DNA from: an uncultured Treponema sp.
GTDB taxonomy: Bacteria; Spirochaetota; Spirochaetia; Treponematales; Treponemataceae
Direction of reading: 5' to 3'
DNA: 56,526 nt
Assembly: GCA_947167345.1 (NCBI GenBank)
Contig: CAMVHR010000018.1
Span: 1-56,526, forward strand
The position numbers and the translations under genes are program-made. How positions within the stretch are numbered: position 1 is the stretch's first letter; each line of letters opens with the position of its first letter. The notes beneath the pieces are model-generated. The model did not search any database. It was not told the DNA's origin and saw only the letters and a list, made by a program, of their open reading frames with translations. This document shows, piece by piece, positions 14,269 to 22,870 of this stretch.

Positions 14269-15090
14269 CTATTTGCTTGAAAATACAGACTCATAGGAAT
14301 CTGTAACCTTTTCTTCAATTCCATTAAAATATTTTACAGTACCCACCCTAAGCTTATCAGTACAGGCATCATCTGCTATGATTATTGCATTCCTATGCAT
14401 CTGAAGGATTGTAACCGGCCACATCTGCGAAACAGATTCCTCAACAGCATGTTGCAGAGCATCTGCCTTAGAAAGTCCCGTCATCATAATAAGAACTTCC
14501 TTTGCATCTGTTATGGTTCCTATGCCGACAGTAAGGGCTGTACGAGGAACTCTGGAGCAGTCACCACCAAAGAACCTGGCATTTGCAATTATAGTGTCTT
14601 CAGTAAGGGTTTTCATTCGAGTTCTGGATGTAAGAGATGAACCAGGTTCATTAAACGCTATATGACCGTCCCCTCCGCATCCTCCAAGGAACAAGTCAAT
14701 GCCTCCTACCTGTCTAATCATCTGTTCATAGCTAAGACATTCCTCTTTTGGATTTTTTGCGGTTCCATCCAGTATGTGAACATTCTCCTTCTTAATGTCA
14801 ATCTTACTGAAGAAATTCTCATTCATAAAGTAGTGATAGCTCTGAGGATGGTTTTCATCCAGATTAGAATACTCATCCATATTAAAAGTTATTACGTTTT
14901 TGAATGAAATGAGACCTTTTTCATAAAGCTCAACAAGGCGCTTGTACACGCCTAAAGGGGTGCTTCCTGTCGGCAAGCCTAAAACAAAAGGCTTTTCCTC
15001 TGTTGGAACTGCACTGTATATTTTTCCTGCAATGTAATCAGCAGTCCATTTCGCACATGCATCATAATCTTTCTTTATTATCAGTCTCAT
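14269..15090 (-). CDS. nagB: Glucosamine-6-phosphate deaminase
   Basis: This is a 273-aa NagB with the family landmarks LGLPTGSTPLGVYKRL (phosphate/sugar binding), FNMDEYSNL with the catalytic Asp, GGCGGDGHIAFNEPGSS and the C-terminal AVEES region. It converts glucosamine-6-P to fructose-6-P and ammonia. The start codon lies inside the 3' end of nagA (29-nt overlap) and is preceded by GGAGG six bases upstream, which supports this start and tight coupling of NagA and NagB synthesis. Length is normal for the family. Confidence 0.97.
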   Translation of the reverse strand: MRLIIKKDYDACAKWTADYIAGKIYSAVPTEEKPFVLGLPTGSTPLGVYKRLVELYEKGLISFKNVITFNMDEYSNLDENHPQSYHYFMNENFFSKIDIKKENVHILDGTAKNPKEECLSYEQMIRQVGGIDLFLGGCGGDGHIAFNEPGSSLTSRTRMKTLTEDTIIANARFFGGDCSRVPRTALTVGIGTITDAKEVLIMMTGLSKADALQHAVEESVSQMWPVTILQMHRNAIIIADDACTDKLRVGTVKYFNGIEEKVTDSYESVFSSK

Positions 15091-16267
15091 TTTGATCCTC
15101 CAGTTTATTCTTTACAATATTACCTTCTATCATTACAAGCTTTATGCCAAAAAGCTTGTCCATTACCACTATATCACTATCATAGGTAGGGGCTATGATA
15201 CCCTTTGTCCTATATTTCATTATTCTTGCAGGATTTGCAGATGCAAATTTAACGGCATCCGAAAGGGAATAGCCGAACTTTACAATATTCTTCATTGCTT
15301 TCTTCATCGTAAGGCAAGACCCTGCAATTACATTGTCGGCCTTGCGGTGAAAACATCCGTCTTTAAAAACAACTTCTTCTCCGTTTGCAAAAAGATGCTC
15401 TCCTTTCTGCTCTGTAGGAGCAAGGGCATCGGTTACAAGAACAATCTGCTCGCGAGTTTTGTCACGACCAAGCAATTTAAACAAATCAGGGTGCACATGC
15501 ACTCCATCTGCAATAATTTCACATGACATCTCGGGATGAATGAGTATGGCACCTACAGCACCAGGGTTTCTATGATGAAGCTGGCTCATTGCATTAAAGA
15601 AATGCGTTGAATGAAGAATGCCGACCTGAATGCCTTCAACAATGTTTTCATATTCAGCATTTGTATGTCCTGCCTGCAAGACAATTCCCAAATCTATGCA
15701 ATGCAGGGCAAGCTGTCTCATTCCCTTAAGCTCAGGTGCAACAGTCATGTTCACAATATGCCCTTCAGAAGCATTCCACAGTTCATCCATAAGGGCACAG
15801 TCAGGCAGTTTTACTGTTTCAGGCTTTTGAACCCCCAGCTTATTAGGGGATATAAAAGGTCCTTCCAGATGGATCCCCATTATCTTAGCCCCATCTTCAT
15901 GTCCCATGGCATCCTTTATGGCTTTTATATTTTTTTTCATTTCTTCTAAAGGAGAAGAATACATTGTAGGATTAAAAGCCGTAACTCCGTATTGGGCAAG
16001 ATCTCTGGACATCTGAAGAATTCCTTCCGTGGTGCAAATGTCCGTACCGTTTCCTTTAAAGCCATGTATATGAGTATCAATAAAGCCTGGAATTATATAG
16101 TTTCCTTTTGCATCAATGAGCCTTACGTCAGAAGTAAAGTTCATTTCCTTAAAGCGTTCTTCGCTGAACGTGTCTTTTATTTTGGAATCCTTCACAAGAA
16201 CTGCCGAACGGCTTTGATTGTTTGTAAGGCCGGAAAGGACAATTCCATTATGAATGCATACAGTCAT
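15062..16267 (-). CDS. nagA: N-acetylglucosamine-6-phosphate deacetylase
   Basis: This is a 401-aa amidohydrolase-fold protein. It has metal-binding DTHIHGFKGN near residue 63, GIHLEGPF near 131, QAGHTNAEY near 198, THFFNAMSQLHHRNPG near 220, and the catalytic Asp in LVTDALAP near 276. It removes acetate from GlcNAc-6-P to give glucosamine-6-P for NagB. AGGAGGC is well placed before the ATG at 16267. The gene lies 8 nt after the hexosaminidase gene and overlaps nagB. Confidence 0.97.
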   Translation of the reverse strand: MTVCIHNGIVLSGLTNNQSRSAVLVKDSKIKDTFSEERFKEMNFTSDVRLIDAKGNYIIPGFIDTHIHGFKGNGTDICTTEGILQMSRDLAQYGVTAFNPTMYSSPLEEMKKNIKAIKDAMGHEDGAKIMGIHLEGPFISPNKLGVQKPETVKLPDCALMDELWNASEGHIVNMTVAPELKGMRQLALHCIDLGIVLQAGHTNAEYENIVEGIQVGILHSTHFFNAMSQLHHRNPGAVGAILIHPEMSCEIIADGVHVHPDLFKLLGRDKTREQIVLVTDALAPTEQKGEHLFANGEEVVFKDGCFHRKADNVIAGSCLTMKKAMKNIVKFGYSLSDAVKFASANPARIMKYRTKGIIAPTYDSDIVVMDKLFGIKLVMIEGNIVKNKLEDQNETDNKERL

Positions 16268-16275
16268 AATGCCTC

Positions 16276-17814
16276 CTATTCAAGACTGCCGTCATAAAAA
16301 TAATAGTCCAATTCATGCAGAATCTTTTTATGAACTGCAAGACGCCGCTTAAACTCATCAAAATTTTTTTTCTCAGATGAAAGCCATAGGGATTCTGCCG
16401 CTGCACAAAAACGTGGAAAAAGAAGATACTCCGCACTTCTTGAGTGAGGAAGTTTTTCAGACCACAGTGCACATTCACCTCCGAGCACGAGTTCTTTATG
16501 CTCCATCTCTTTCATTTCCGCGCCTACAGGTGAAAAAGAATATGTCTTTTGGGTTGTAGTCACTCCAAGGCGTCCCGGTTCTTCAAAAGAATCAAAGTTC
16601 TTGAAATTCAAATAGAAGAATTCACATGGAGACATAATTACCTTGTGGTTCATGGCAGCAGCCTTTACACCTCCTTCTGTACCACGCCAGCTTTGAACAA
16701 TTACATTGTCAGGAAGCTTGTCATGGGTATTATTATCAAGGACTTCATCCCAACCTATCGGAACTTTTCCCATATCGGCTATCATTCTTGCAACTTTTAC
16801 AGTACCCCATGCCTGAAGCTGAGCAGGAGAATCAAGACCTTCCTTTTTCATGCGTGCACGGCACTTAGGACACACAGACCATCGGTCAGGCAGGCACTCA
16901 TCCCCTCCTATATGAATATATTTTCCGGGAAAAAGTTCTGTTATCTTTTGAATGGCAGCTTTGTATATAGAAAACACACCATCGTTGCCAAGACACAACA
17001 CGTCAGGGAATATGCCCCAGCGATTTTCTACATTATATGGTCCGCCTGTACATCCATATTCTGGATAAGATGCAAGCAATGCAGATGAATGACCGGGGAA
17101 CTCCACTTCAGGCACAACCAATATGCAACGTTCCGCAGCATAGCTTACAACATCTCGAATCTCTTCATCAGTATACCAGCGGCGAAAAACCTTTCCCTCA
17201 TCATAAAATCCTTCTTCAGCTGGCGGCACTGTAACATCCTGCCGTTTAGAGCCGATTTCTGTAAGGCGCGGAAAGCCTGGCACATCAAACCGCCAGCCCT
17301 GATCATCTGTCAGATGCCAGTGAAAGACATTCAACTTGTACAAGGCACAGGCATCAAGAATCTTCTTTATAAATGCTACTGAATAAAATGAACGGCAGGA
17401 ATCCAAAAGAAATCCCCTCCAACACAATGCAGGTTTATCTTCTATATATGTACATGAAAGTTTTTCCTGACTGCCCAAGATTATTTGTGCGGCCGATATG
17501 CATCCGTAAAATGCACCGGCACATTCAGAAGCAGTTATGTTTATTCCATTGTCCGAGATTTTGAGGGTATAGGATTCATCTCGTTCTGACGGACATCCAT
17601 TTCTGTCGGGAACCTTTATTTCTATATATACAGGCATTCCCTCGTCTGATACATTTATGCCTGCGACAGAAAATGCCGCATGTATTTTTGCCAAAACATC
17701 CTCAGAAAAGTTTTGTGCCATAATAATAGAAACATCTTTTGTACATACCGTAAAACTTTTTTCAGAATCCTCTATGAATAGAGGCTCTGGAATTATTGCC
17801 GTTCTTTTACTCAT
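16276..17814 (-). CDS. GH20 beta-N-acetylhexosaminidase, probably cytoplasmic
   Basis: This is a 512-aa glycoside hydrolase family 20 enzyme. A small N-terminal GH20b-like domain precedes the TIM barrel, which starts at WRGFLLDSCRSFY. FHWHLTDDQGWRF follows, and the catalytic pair is D305-E306 in IHIGGDEC. It removes terminal GlcNAc (or GalNAc) by substrate-assisted catalysis. The open frame extends to 17904, but the ATG at 17814 begins the recognisable protein and no signal peptide is seen from it, so cleavage is probably inside the cell after uptake. TATAAT lies exactly six bases before this ATG and no Shine-Dalgarno is visible, so the message may be leaderless. It is the first gene of the nag operon. 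Confidence 0.9.
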   Translation of the reverse strand: MSKRTAIIPEPLFIEDSEKSFTVCTKDVSIIMAQNFSEDVLAKIHAAFSVAGINVSDEGMPVYIEIKVPDRNGCPSERDESYTLKISDNGINITASECAGAFYGCISAAQIILGSQEKLSCTYIEDKPALCWRGFLLDSCRSFYSVAFIKKILDACALYKLNVFHWHLTDDQGWRFDVPGFPRLTEIGSKRQDVTVPPAEEGFYDEGKVFRRWYTDEEIRDVVSYAAERCILVVPEVEFPGHSSALLASYPEYGCTGGPYNVENRWGIFPDVLCLGNDGVFSIYKAAIQKITELFPGKYIHIGGDECLPDRWSVCPKCRARMKKEGLDSPAQLQAWGTVKVARMIADMGKVPIGWDEVLDNNTHDKLPDNVIVQSWRGTEGGVKAAAMNHKVIMSPCEFFYLNFKNFDSFEEPGRLGVTTTQKTYSFSPVGAEMKEMEHKELVLGGECALWSEKLPHSRSAEYLLFPRFCAAAESLWLSSEKKNFDEFKRRLAVHKKILHELDYYFYDGSLE

Positions 17815-17922
17815 AATTTTATTATAAATCATGTTCAAATGTAAGTACAGAGAAAAAACAAACTTTTTAGAATATTTTGCAAAAATTCCTATAAATTGTG
17901 CCAAAAATTACAAAAAATTATA

Positions 17923-17951
17923 TTGACAAGTCGTTATTACGGGTTTACGAT
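17923..17951 (+). promoter_or_regulatory. Promoter of the amino-sugar ABC operon
   Basis: TTGACA (17923-17928), a 17-nt spacer, then TACGAT (17946-17951), upstream of the binding-protein gene. It lies between two divergent nag transcription units, so a regulator bound here, such as the ROK protein encoded downstream, could control both. No clear palindromic operator was picked out. Confidence 0.6.
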
Positions 17952-18003
17952 TTTAAGTAAGTAAAGAGACTGTACAAAATATGCAGAAACTTAGGAGGAA
18001 TCT

Positions 18004-19329
18004 ATGAAAAAGATAGCAATGCTTGCAATGATAGTAGCAGCAACAGGAATGCTTAGTCCAATCTTTGCACTAGGCAAAAAGAAAACAAAGCAGACTGTAA
18101 TAACAGTCTTAGATTATCAGGATGCAACAGCCCCAAACTCTTACGAAGACAACAAGTTGATTTGGGAAGCCTTTGAAAAGGAACACCCGGACATAAAGAT
18201 TGAAAGGGAGGTTCTTTTTAATGAACCTTTCCATCAGAAAATGGCAGCGTATGCGGCTTCTGGAAAAATGCCAGACGTATTCTACATGTGGCCGTCTGGA
18301 CGTTCTGCAGCCATTCATGAAAAAAAGCTGGCAAAGGATTTAACACCGTTCATGAAACAGGACGGAATTTACGACAACTATAATAAAGCCTGTGTAGATC
18401 CTGCCGCCCAGACATCAGGTTATGTTGCAGAACTTCCACTGGGACTGACTGTAAGCCACATGCTTTATGTAAACACATCAATACTTAACGAATGCGGCCT
18501 TTCAATTCCAAAAACATACGAAGAGCTCAAGGCACAGGTTCCGGTACTAAAGGCTAAGGGCTATGAAACAATCCTTATGGCAAACATGGATGACTGGGTA
18601 ATGCAGTCATGTCTTTTCTCTTGTGTAGCAGGACGTTTTGGCGGTGCAGACTGGGCTGACAAAATCAAATCAGGCAAGGCTAAATTTACAGACAAACCTT
18701 TCCTTGATGCAGTAAGATTCATCAAGACTCTCTATGACGATGGAGTACTTTCACAGAAGACACTTGCAACATCTTATGGCGATGTTGTAGGACAGTTTGC
18801 CTCAAAAAAAGGCGCATATCTTATTGACGGTGACTGGCGTGTAGCTGCGTTCCTTACAGATTCATCAACAGGAAAGGCTCTCATTTCTACATCAGATCAG
18901 AAAAACAACATAGAGCTCATAAACTTCCCTGCAATTCCAGGCGAAAAGATTCACGGTTCAAACTCTTCAACACTTGGAGTAGGTTATGGCATGAGTGCAA
19001 AGCTCAAAAAGAATTCAAAAGAAGAAAAAGCCGCATGGGAACTCATAAAGTGGCTTCTTGGACCTTACTGCCAGCAGAGACGACTTGATACAGGTGCTTC
19101 ATTCCCTTCTCTGAAAAGCGGAGTTTCTTATGCAAATCTGGAACCTCTTTCTGCAAAGAGAGCTGCATTCTATTCTGCACAGACTATATCAACACCTGTA
19201 TTTGACAGTGTATTTGACGGTGACGTTCCTTCTGTACTGAATGCAGACCTTCAGGCACTGGGATTGCGTCAGAAAACTCCAGAACAAGTATGCCGAGACG
19301 TTCAGGCAGCTTACGATGCAAGTAAATAA
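18004..19329 (+). CDS. Sugar ABC transporter substrate-binding protein
   Basis: This is a 441-aa family-1 extracellular sugar-binding protein. A signal peptide (KKIAMLAMIVAATGM..., cleavage probably after residue 23) lacks a lipobox Cys, so the protein is likely free in the periplasm. The mature protein has the SBP_bac_1 pattern (LIWEAFEKEHPDIKIE; MPDVFYMWPSGR; GKGAYLIDGDWR-like region). It presumably captures an amino-sugar oligosaccharide, judging from the divergent hexosaminidase-nagAB operon. AGGAGG precedes the ATG. A stem-loop after the gene would allow more of this protein than of the permeases. Confidence 0.93.
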   Translation: MKKIAMLAMIVAATGMLSPIFALGKKKTKQTVITVLDYQDATAPNSYEDNKLIWEAFEKEHPDIKIEREVLFNEPFHQKMAAYAASGKMPDVFYMWPSGRSAAIHEKKLAKDLTPFMKQDGIYDNYNKACVDPAAQTSGYVAELPLGLTVSHMLYVNTSILNECGLSIPKTYEELKAQVPVLKAKGYETILMANMDDWVMQSCLFSCVAGRFGGADWADKIKSGKAKFTDKPFLDAVRFIKTLYDDGVLSQKTLATSYGDVVGQFASKKGAYLIDGDWRVAAFLTDSSTGKALISTSDQKNNIELINFPAIPGEKIHGSNSSTLGVGYGMSAKLKKNSKEEKAAWELIKWLLGPYCQQRRLDTGASFPSLKSGVSYANLEPLSAKRAAFYSAQTISTPVFDSVFDGDVPSVLNADLQALGLRQKTPEQVCRDVQAAYDASK

Positions 19330-19348
19330 TTAACCAACAAAACCGTTC

Positions 19349-19377
19349 AAGCAGCCCAAAAGGGCTGCTTTCTTATA
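19349..19377 (+). terminator. Attenuating stem-loop between binding protein and permease
   Basis: A perfect 9-bp stem (AAGCAGCCC / GGGCTGCTT) with an AAAA loop is followed by TTCTTAT. It lies in the 61-nt gap after the binding-protein gene. This placement is common in sugar ABC operons, where partial termination gives excess binding protein. Confidence 0.7.
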
Positions 19378-19390
19378 CAAGGAAAAAAGC

Positions 19391-20683
19391 ATGAGTGAAA
19401 AGAAGTTAAATCTTGCAGGAAAAGTCTGCCTGTTGCTTTGCATAATAGGCTTCTGCATTCCAATTTTTGATGAAGCAAATGTATTTTCTTCTGCCGCGTA
19501 TTTTTTTACAGCAGGACAAGGAGCTTTCTATGTTTTCATCGGCATTGTACTGACAGCAGCTTTTGCTGCAACATCTGCACTGGCATTACTTTCATTCGGT
19601 CATTGGAAATGGGTGCCAAAAACAAAACGAATACTGACAATTGTCAGTGCCGTACTAACAGTTTTTTCTTTTATTGCAGTAAAAAAATTTACGGATGAAG
19701 ATGTTGAGTTTTCTGCAGGATTTTACTTTCTGATGTATGGACTTGCAGGGTACATAATAATAACACTTTACTCAACACTGCTTGGAGGCACAATGTCTAC
19801 CAGGACGGAAGAGCGGAGGGCATATTGGATGCTCGCACTTCCTGCAATCATATTTTACTTTGGAGTCATGACTTTTCCGTCTATTTTTTCAGTACTGCTG
19901 AGCCTTACAAATTATTCTGGCGGTTCCCTTTTTGAAAGGGGAGCACTAAAATTTGTAGGACTAAAAAATTACATAAAAGTCTTTAGCGACAATTACTTTT
20001 ACGTATCATTAAAAAACAATTTTTGGATTGTAATAGTTTCCGTATTCGGGCAGCTTCCGCTCGGATTCTTTCTGGCATACGTACTGACAAGAGGCCTTGT
20101 AAAAGGAAAAGACTTCTTTCAGACAATGATATATCTTCCGTGCGTCATCTCCACAGTTGTAATAGGTATTCTGTTTCAGACATTCTTTTCAGCACATGGA
20201 GCATGGACAGAAATAATGCAGTGGATAAATCCTGTTTATGAATGGTCCATGAATTCACATCCGATGATTCCGGTTCTTTTTGTAATTCTGTGGATGTATA
20301 CAGGAACATACCTGATCATCTTTATGGCAAACCTTCAGAAGATTGACCCGCAGATTATGGAAGCTGCAACGATTGACGGTGCTACAGAATGGCAGGTACT
20401 CTGGCACATAATTTTTCCGGAACTTTCAGGGGTATTCGTAATAAGTGCCATTCTTGCAATATCCGGTTCGCTAAAATCTTTTGACCTTATCTACGTAATG
20501 ACAGGAGGGGGACCTGCAAAACAAACTTACGTACTTTCACTTTATATGTTTGACAAGGCATTCCGAGGTGCTGCCGACTACCCTATGGCAAACACCATCT
20601 CTACAATAATGGTCACAATAAGCCTTATTTTAATTGGAATCGTAAAGAGCCTTGAGAAGAAATTTGCTGCCAGGGAGGAATAG
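19391..20683 (+). CDS. Sugar ABC transporter permease (MalF/UgpA type) with N-terminal extension
   Basis: This is a 430-aa inner-membrane permease. The C-terminal 280 residues are a standard binding-protein-dependent permease domain with the EAA loop (EAATIDGATEWQVLWHIIFPEL) that contacts the ATPase. The first 140 residues add about four hydrophobic segments ending in a charged stretch, a larger N-terminal part than most MalF-type proteins of this class. Function of the extension is unknown. It pairs with the next permease gene, 3 nt downstream. No ATPase gene is present in the operon, so a shared MsmK-like ATPase encoded elsewhere is likely. Confidence 0.92.
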   Translation: MSEKKLNLAGKVCLLLCIIGFCIPIFDEANVFSSAAYFFTAGQGAFYVFIGIVLTAAFAATSALALLSFGHWKWVPKTKRILTIVSAVLTVFSFIAVKKFTDEDVEFSAGFYFLMYGLAGYIIITLYSTLLGGTMSTRTEERRAYWMLALPAIIFYFGVMTFPSIFSVLLSLTNYSGGSLFERGALKFVGLKNYIKVFSDNYFYVSLKNNFWIVIVSVFGQLPLGFFLAYVLTRGLVKGKDFFQTMIYLPCVISTVVIGILFQTFFSAHGAWTEIMQWINPVYEWSMNSHPMIPVLFVILWMYTGTYLIIFMANLQKIDPQIMEAATIDGATEWQVLWHIIFPELSGVFVISAILAISGSLKSFDLIYVMTGGGPAKQTYVLSLYMFDKAFRGAADYPMANTISTIMVTISLILIGIVKSLEKKFAAREE

Positions 20684-20686
20684 AAA

Positions 20687-21538
20687 ATGAACGTATTTGA
20701 AAAAAAAGGAGCACGACACATTCTTGCACAGAGCATAACTTATGCCGTTTTGATTTTCTTTACCTTTATGGCACTGTATCCAATTTTATGGCTATTCTTC
20801 TCTTCCTTTAAAACTACACAGGAATATCAGATGACCAGCAAACTTTCACTGCCAAAAGTATGGTGGTGGAAAAACTACATTGACGCATGGAGCAGAGGCA
20901 ACTTTGGAAATCTGTTTTTAAACAGTATCTTCTACACAGGGGTATCAACAGTTGCCATTCTATATTTTTCAATAGCGGCAGGTTTTGCTTTTGCAAAACT
21001 TCCGTCTAAAGCAACAGGATTTTTTTACAAGTTGTTTGTCATCGGAGTCCTCATTACCTTGCAGTGCATAATGATTCCTCTGTTCTTTATGGCAAACTGG
21101 ACTGGACTGTATGACACAAGGCTTGGTGTTTTAATCTGTTATATAGGAATCGGAATGCCAATGGGAATATACCTTACTACAGAATTCATCAGAAGCATTC
21201 CCGACTCGCTGGTTGAATCTGCCAGAATTGACGGAGCGCCATACCTTCAGATTTTCTTTGACATCATTTTTCCAATGTCAAAGCCAGTCGGCGTAACACT
21301 TGCAATACTCACAATTACGGGAACCTGGAATGAGTTCATGCTCATAAATATTCTTGCAAGTTCTGAAAAAATAAAGTCTCTTCCTGTCGGCGTTCAGAAA
21401 TTTTCAGGTGCACTTGCTTCTGATTACGGCAAACAGTTTGCAGCACTCATGATTAGCATCATTCCAATCATTGCCTTTTACAGCTTGTTCAGAAAACAGG
21501 TTACAAAAGGTGTTGCGGCTGGTGCGGTAAAAGGATAA
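20687..21538 (+). CDS. Sugar ABC transporter permease (MalG/UgpE type)
   Basis: This is a 283-aa inner-membrane permease with six hydrophobic segments and the EAA-type loop (ESARIDGAPYLQIFFDIIFP) for contact with the ATPase. It starts 3 nt after the first permease, completing the pore of the amino-sugar importer. Length is typical for the family. The last residues (AAGAVKG) are the common C-terminal signature of MalG-type permeases. Confidence 0.93.
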   Translation: MNVFEKKGARHILAQSITYAVLIFFTFMALYPILWLFFSSFKTTQEYQMTSKLSLPKVWWWKNYIDAWSRGNFGNLFLNSIFYTGVSTVAILYFSIAAGFAFAKLPSKATGFFYKLFVIGVLITLQCIMIPLFFMANWTGLYDTRLGVLICYIGIGMPMGIYLTTEFIRSIPDSLVESARIDGAPYLQIFFDIIFPMSKPVGVTLAILTITGTWNEFMLINILASSEKIKSLPVGVQKFSGALASDYGKQFAALMISIIPIIAFYSLFRKQVTKGVAAGAVKG

Positions 21539-21546
21539 AATACAGT

Positions 21547-22779
21547 ATGCATGTTAATAATGACTACCAGCGCAATGCAAACATTTCGCGGGTATTTGAG
21601 ACAGTATGGAAAAATCCTAATTTCAGCAGGATAGACATTGCAAGAAAGCTGGAGCTGTACCGTTCAACGGTGTCAAACATCATAGGAACACTAGTTGATT
21701 CATCACTTATATGCGAGGGAGAACGTGGTGTTCCGACAGAAAAAGGCGGCAGAAAGCCAGTCTTTCTTTCAGTAAATCCAGATTTCGGTTGTGTAATCGG
21801 CATTGAAATTCAACTCGATTCCTATCATGCTGTCGCAGTTTCATTTGACGGAAACACTGTAGTCAAAAAAGAAGGCTACACCCCGGTAGCCAAGGACTTT
21901 ATTAACAAGCCAGAAGAACTCTTCATTTACATGGTTGATTCAATAATCGCACAGATGGAGAAGGATATTAATGCAAACAACCTCAGACCTCTTGCCATAA
22001 GCATAGGAATTCCAGGAATCATTGACATTGACAAGGGGATCATTAAGAGATCCGCCCCATTCCGCCTGTCAAATTTCAATTACGCAGAGGCACTCGGCAC
22101 ACGATACGGCATTCCGCTTTTCATAGAAAATGACGCACGCTGCTGTTCGTGGCTTCAGCTTGCACTGAACAAGGCTTCTGACAAAAAGGATTTTCTGTGC
22201 GTGCTGGCCCGTAACTATACGGGAAATTCCATCGTGTCGTATCCTGAAACTTATGAAAAAGGAATAGGCATAGGGCTTTCCATCACCATGAACGGAAAAG
22301 TCATTAACGGAAGAAACTATGCAGTGGGGGAATATATCTCGCGCTCATGGACAACCTATCAGAAAGGACAAACAGGATTACCCGAAGCTGTATTAAAAAC
22401 TGTAGACAGCGTAGATGATTCCTATGCTGAATGGGTAAAGGATTTATTCTCAACATTGACAATGATGATTCCGCTTCTTGAACCCGAAACTGTGTTCATC
22501 CACGGTCAGCCGGAAAACCGCCATCAGTTCATGAAGTCCATTATAGAAAAATATGTCCCGCAATTTTCCTCAATAATGGATTCATGCGGTTCTGAACTAA
22601 TCGTAATGAAAGATGATGCGTGTGGAATTGCACAGGGAGCGGCATTCATGTTCATCCAAAAAATGTATGACGTTCAGATGCTTGAATCGAACCAGTCGTA
22701 TTCAACATTTCTCTGGGACAATCTTTTTGAACTGCACCAAAAGAGCAAGGAAAAAAGTCTTTTAAATCTTCCTTCATAA
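21547..22779 (+). CDS. ROK-family transcriptional regulator
   Basis: This is a 410-aa protein. The N-terminal 80 residues are a winged helix-turn-helix (SRIDIARKLELYRSTVSNIIGTL, then GGRKP at the wing). The rest is a ROK domain (ISIGIPGIIDIDKGII; IENDARCCSW) that usually binds a sugar ligand. NagC/XylR-type repressors have this design. Since it ends the ABC operon and faces the nag genes, it is the likely local regulator, relieved by an amino sugar or its phosphate. The expected ROK zinc motif (CxCGxxGC) is not visible, which is seen in some regulators. A terminator hairpin follows the gene. Confidence 0.9.
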   Translation: MHVNNDYQRNANISRVFETVWKNPNFSRIDIARKLELYRSTVSNIIGTLVDSSLICEGERGVPTEKGGRKPVFLSVNPDFGCVIGIEIQLDSYHAVAVSFDGNTVVKKEGYTPVAKDFINKPEELFIYMVDSIIAQMEKDINANNLRPLAISIGIPGIIDIDKGIIKRSAPFRLSNFNYAEALGTRYGIPLFIENDARCCSWLQLALNKASDKKDFLCVLARNYTGNSIVSYPETYEKGIGIGLSITMNGKVINGRNYAVGEYISRSWTTYQKGQTGLPEAVLKTVDSVDDSYAEWVKDLFSTLTMMIPLLEPETVFIHGQPENRHQFMKSIIEKYVPQFSSIMDSCGSELIVMKDDACGIAQGAAFMFIQKMYDVQMLESNQSYSTFLWDNLFELHQKSKEKSLLNLPS

Positions 22780-22795
22780 ACAGTCATTCATTGAC

Positions 22796-22824
22796 TTGCT
22801 GTAAACTGCAATTCGTGCTATTCT
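22796..22824 (+). promoter_or_regulatory. Candidate pta promoter
   Basis: An extended -10 (TGCTATTCT, hexamer at 22819-22824) is preceded at 17 nt by TTGCTG (22796-22801). The -35 match is poor. Transcription would start at about the hairpin at 22831. Confidence 0.35.
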
Positions 22825-22830
22825 ATGAAA

Positions 22831-22857
22831 ATGGAGCTTTAGCTCCATATTTTTTTT
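22831..22857 (+). terminator. Intrinsic terminator / leader hairpin between ROK gene and pta
   Basis: ATGGAGC - TTTA - GCTCCAT is followed by A and eight T. It is a good terminator for the ABC-ROK operon. The T run ends just before the GAGAGG ribosome-binding site of pta, so it could also act as a leader element for pta if that transcript starts at 22831. Confidence 0.8.
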
Positions 22858-22870
22858 GAGAGGCATTAGA

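Noticed and set aside
17815..17904. Signal peptide on the hexosaminidase from an upstream start at 17904
   Set aside because: The added 30 residues are not a convincing signal peptide, and the promoter-like TATAAT at 17821-17826 lies inside them.
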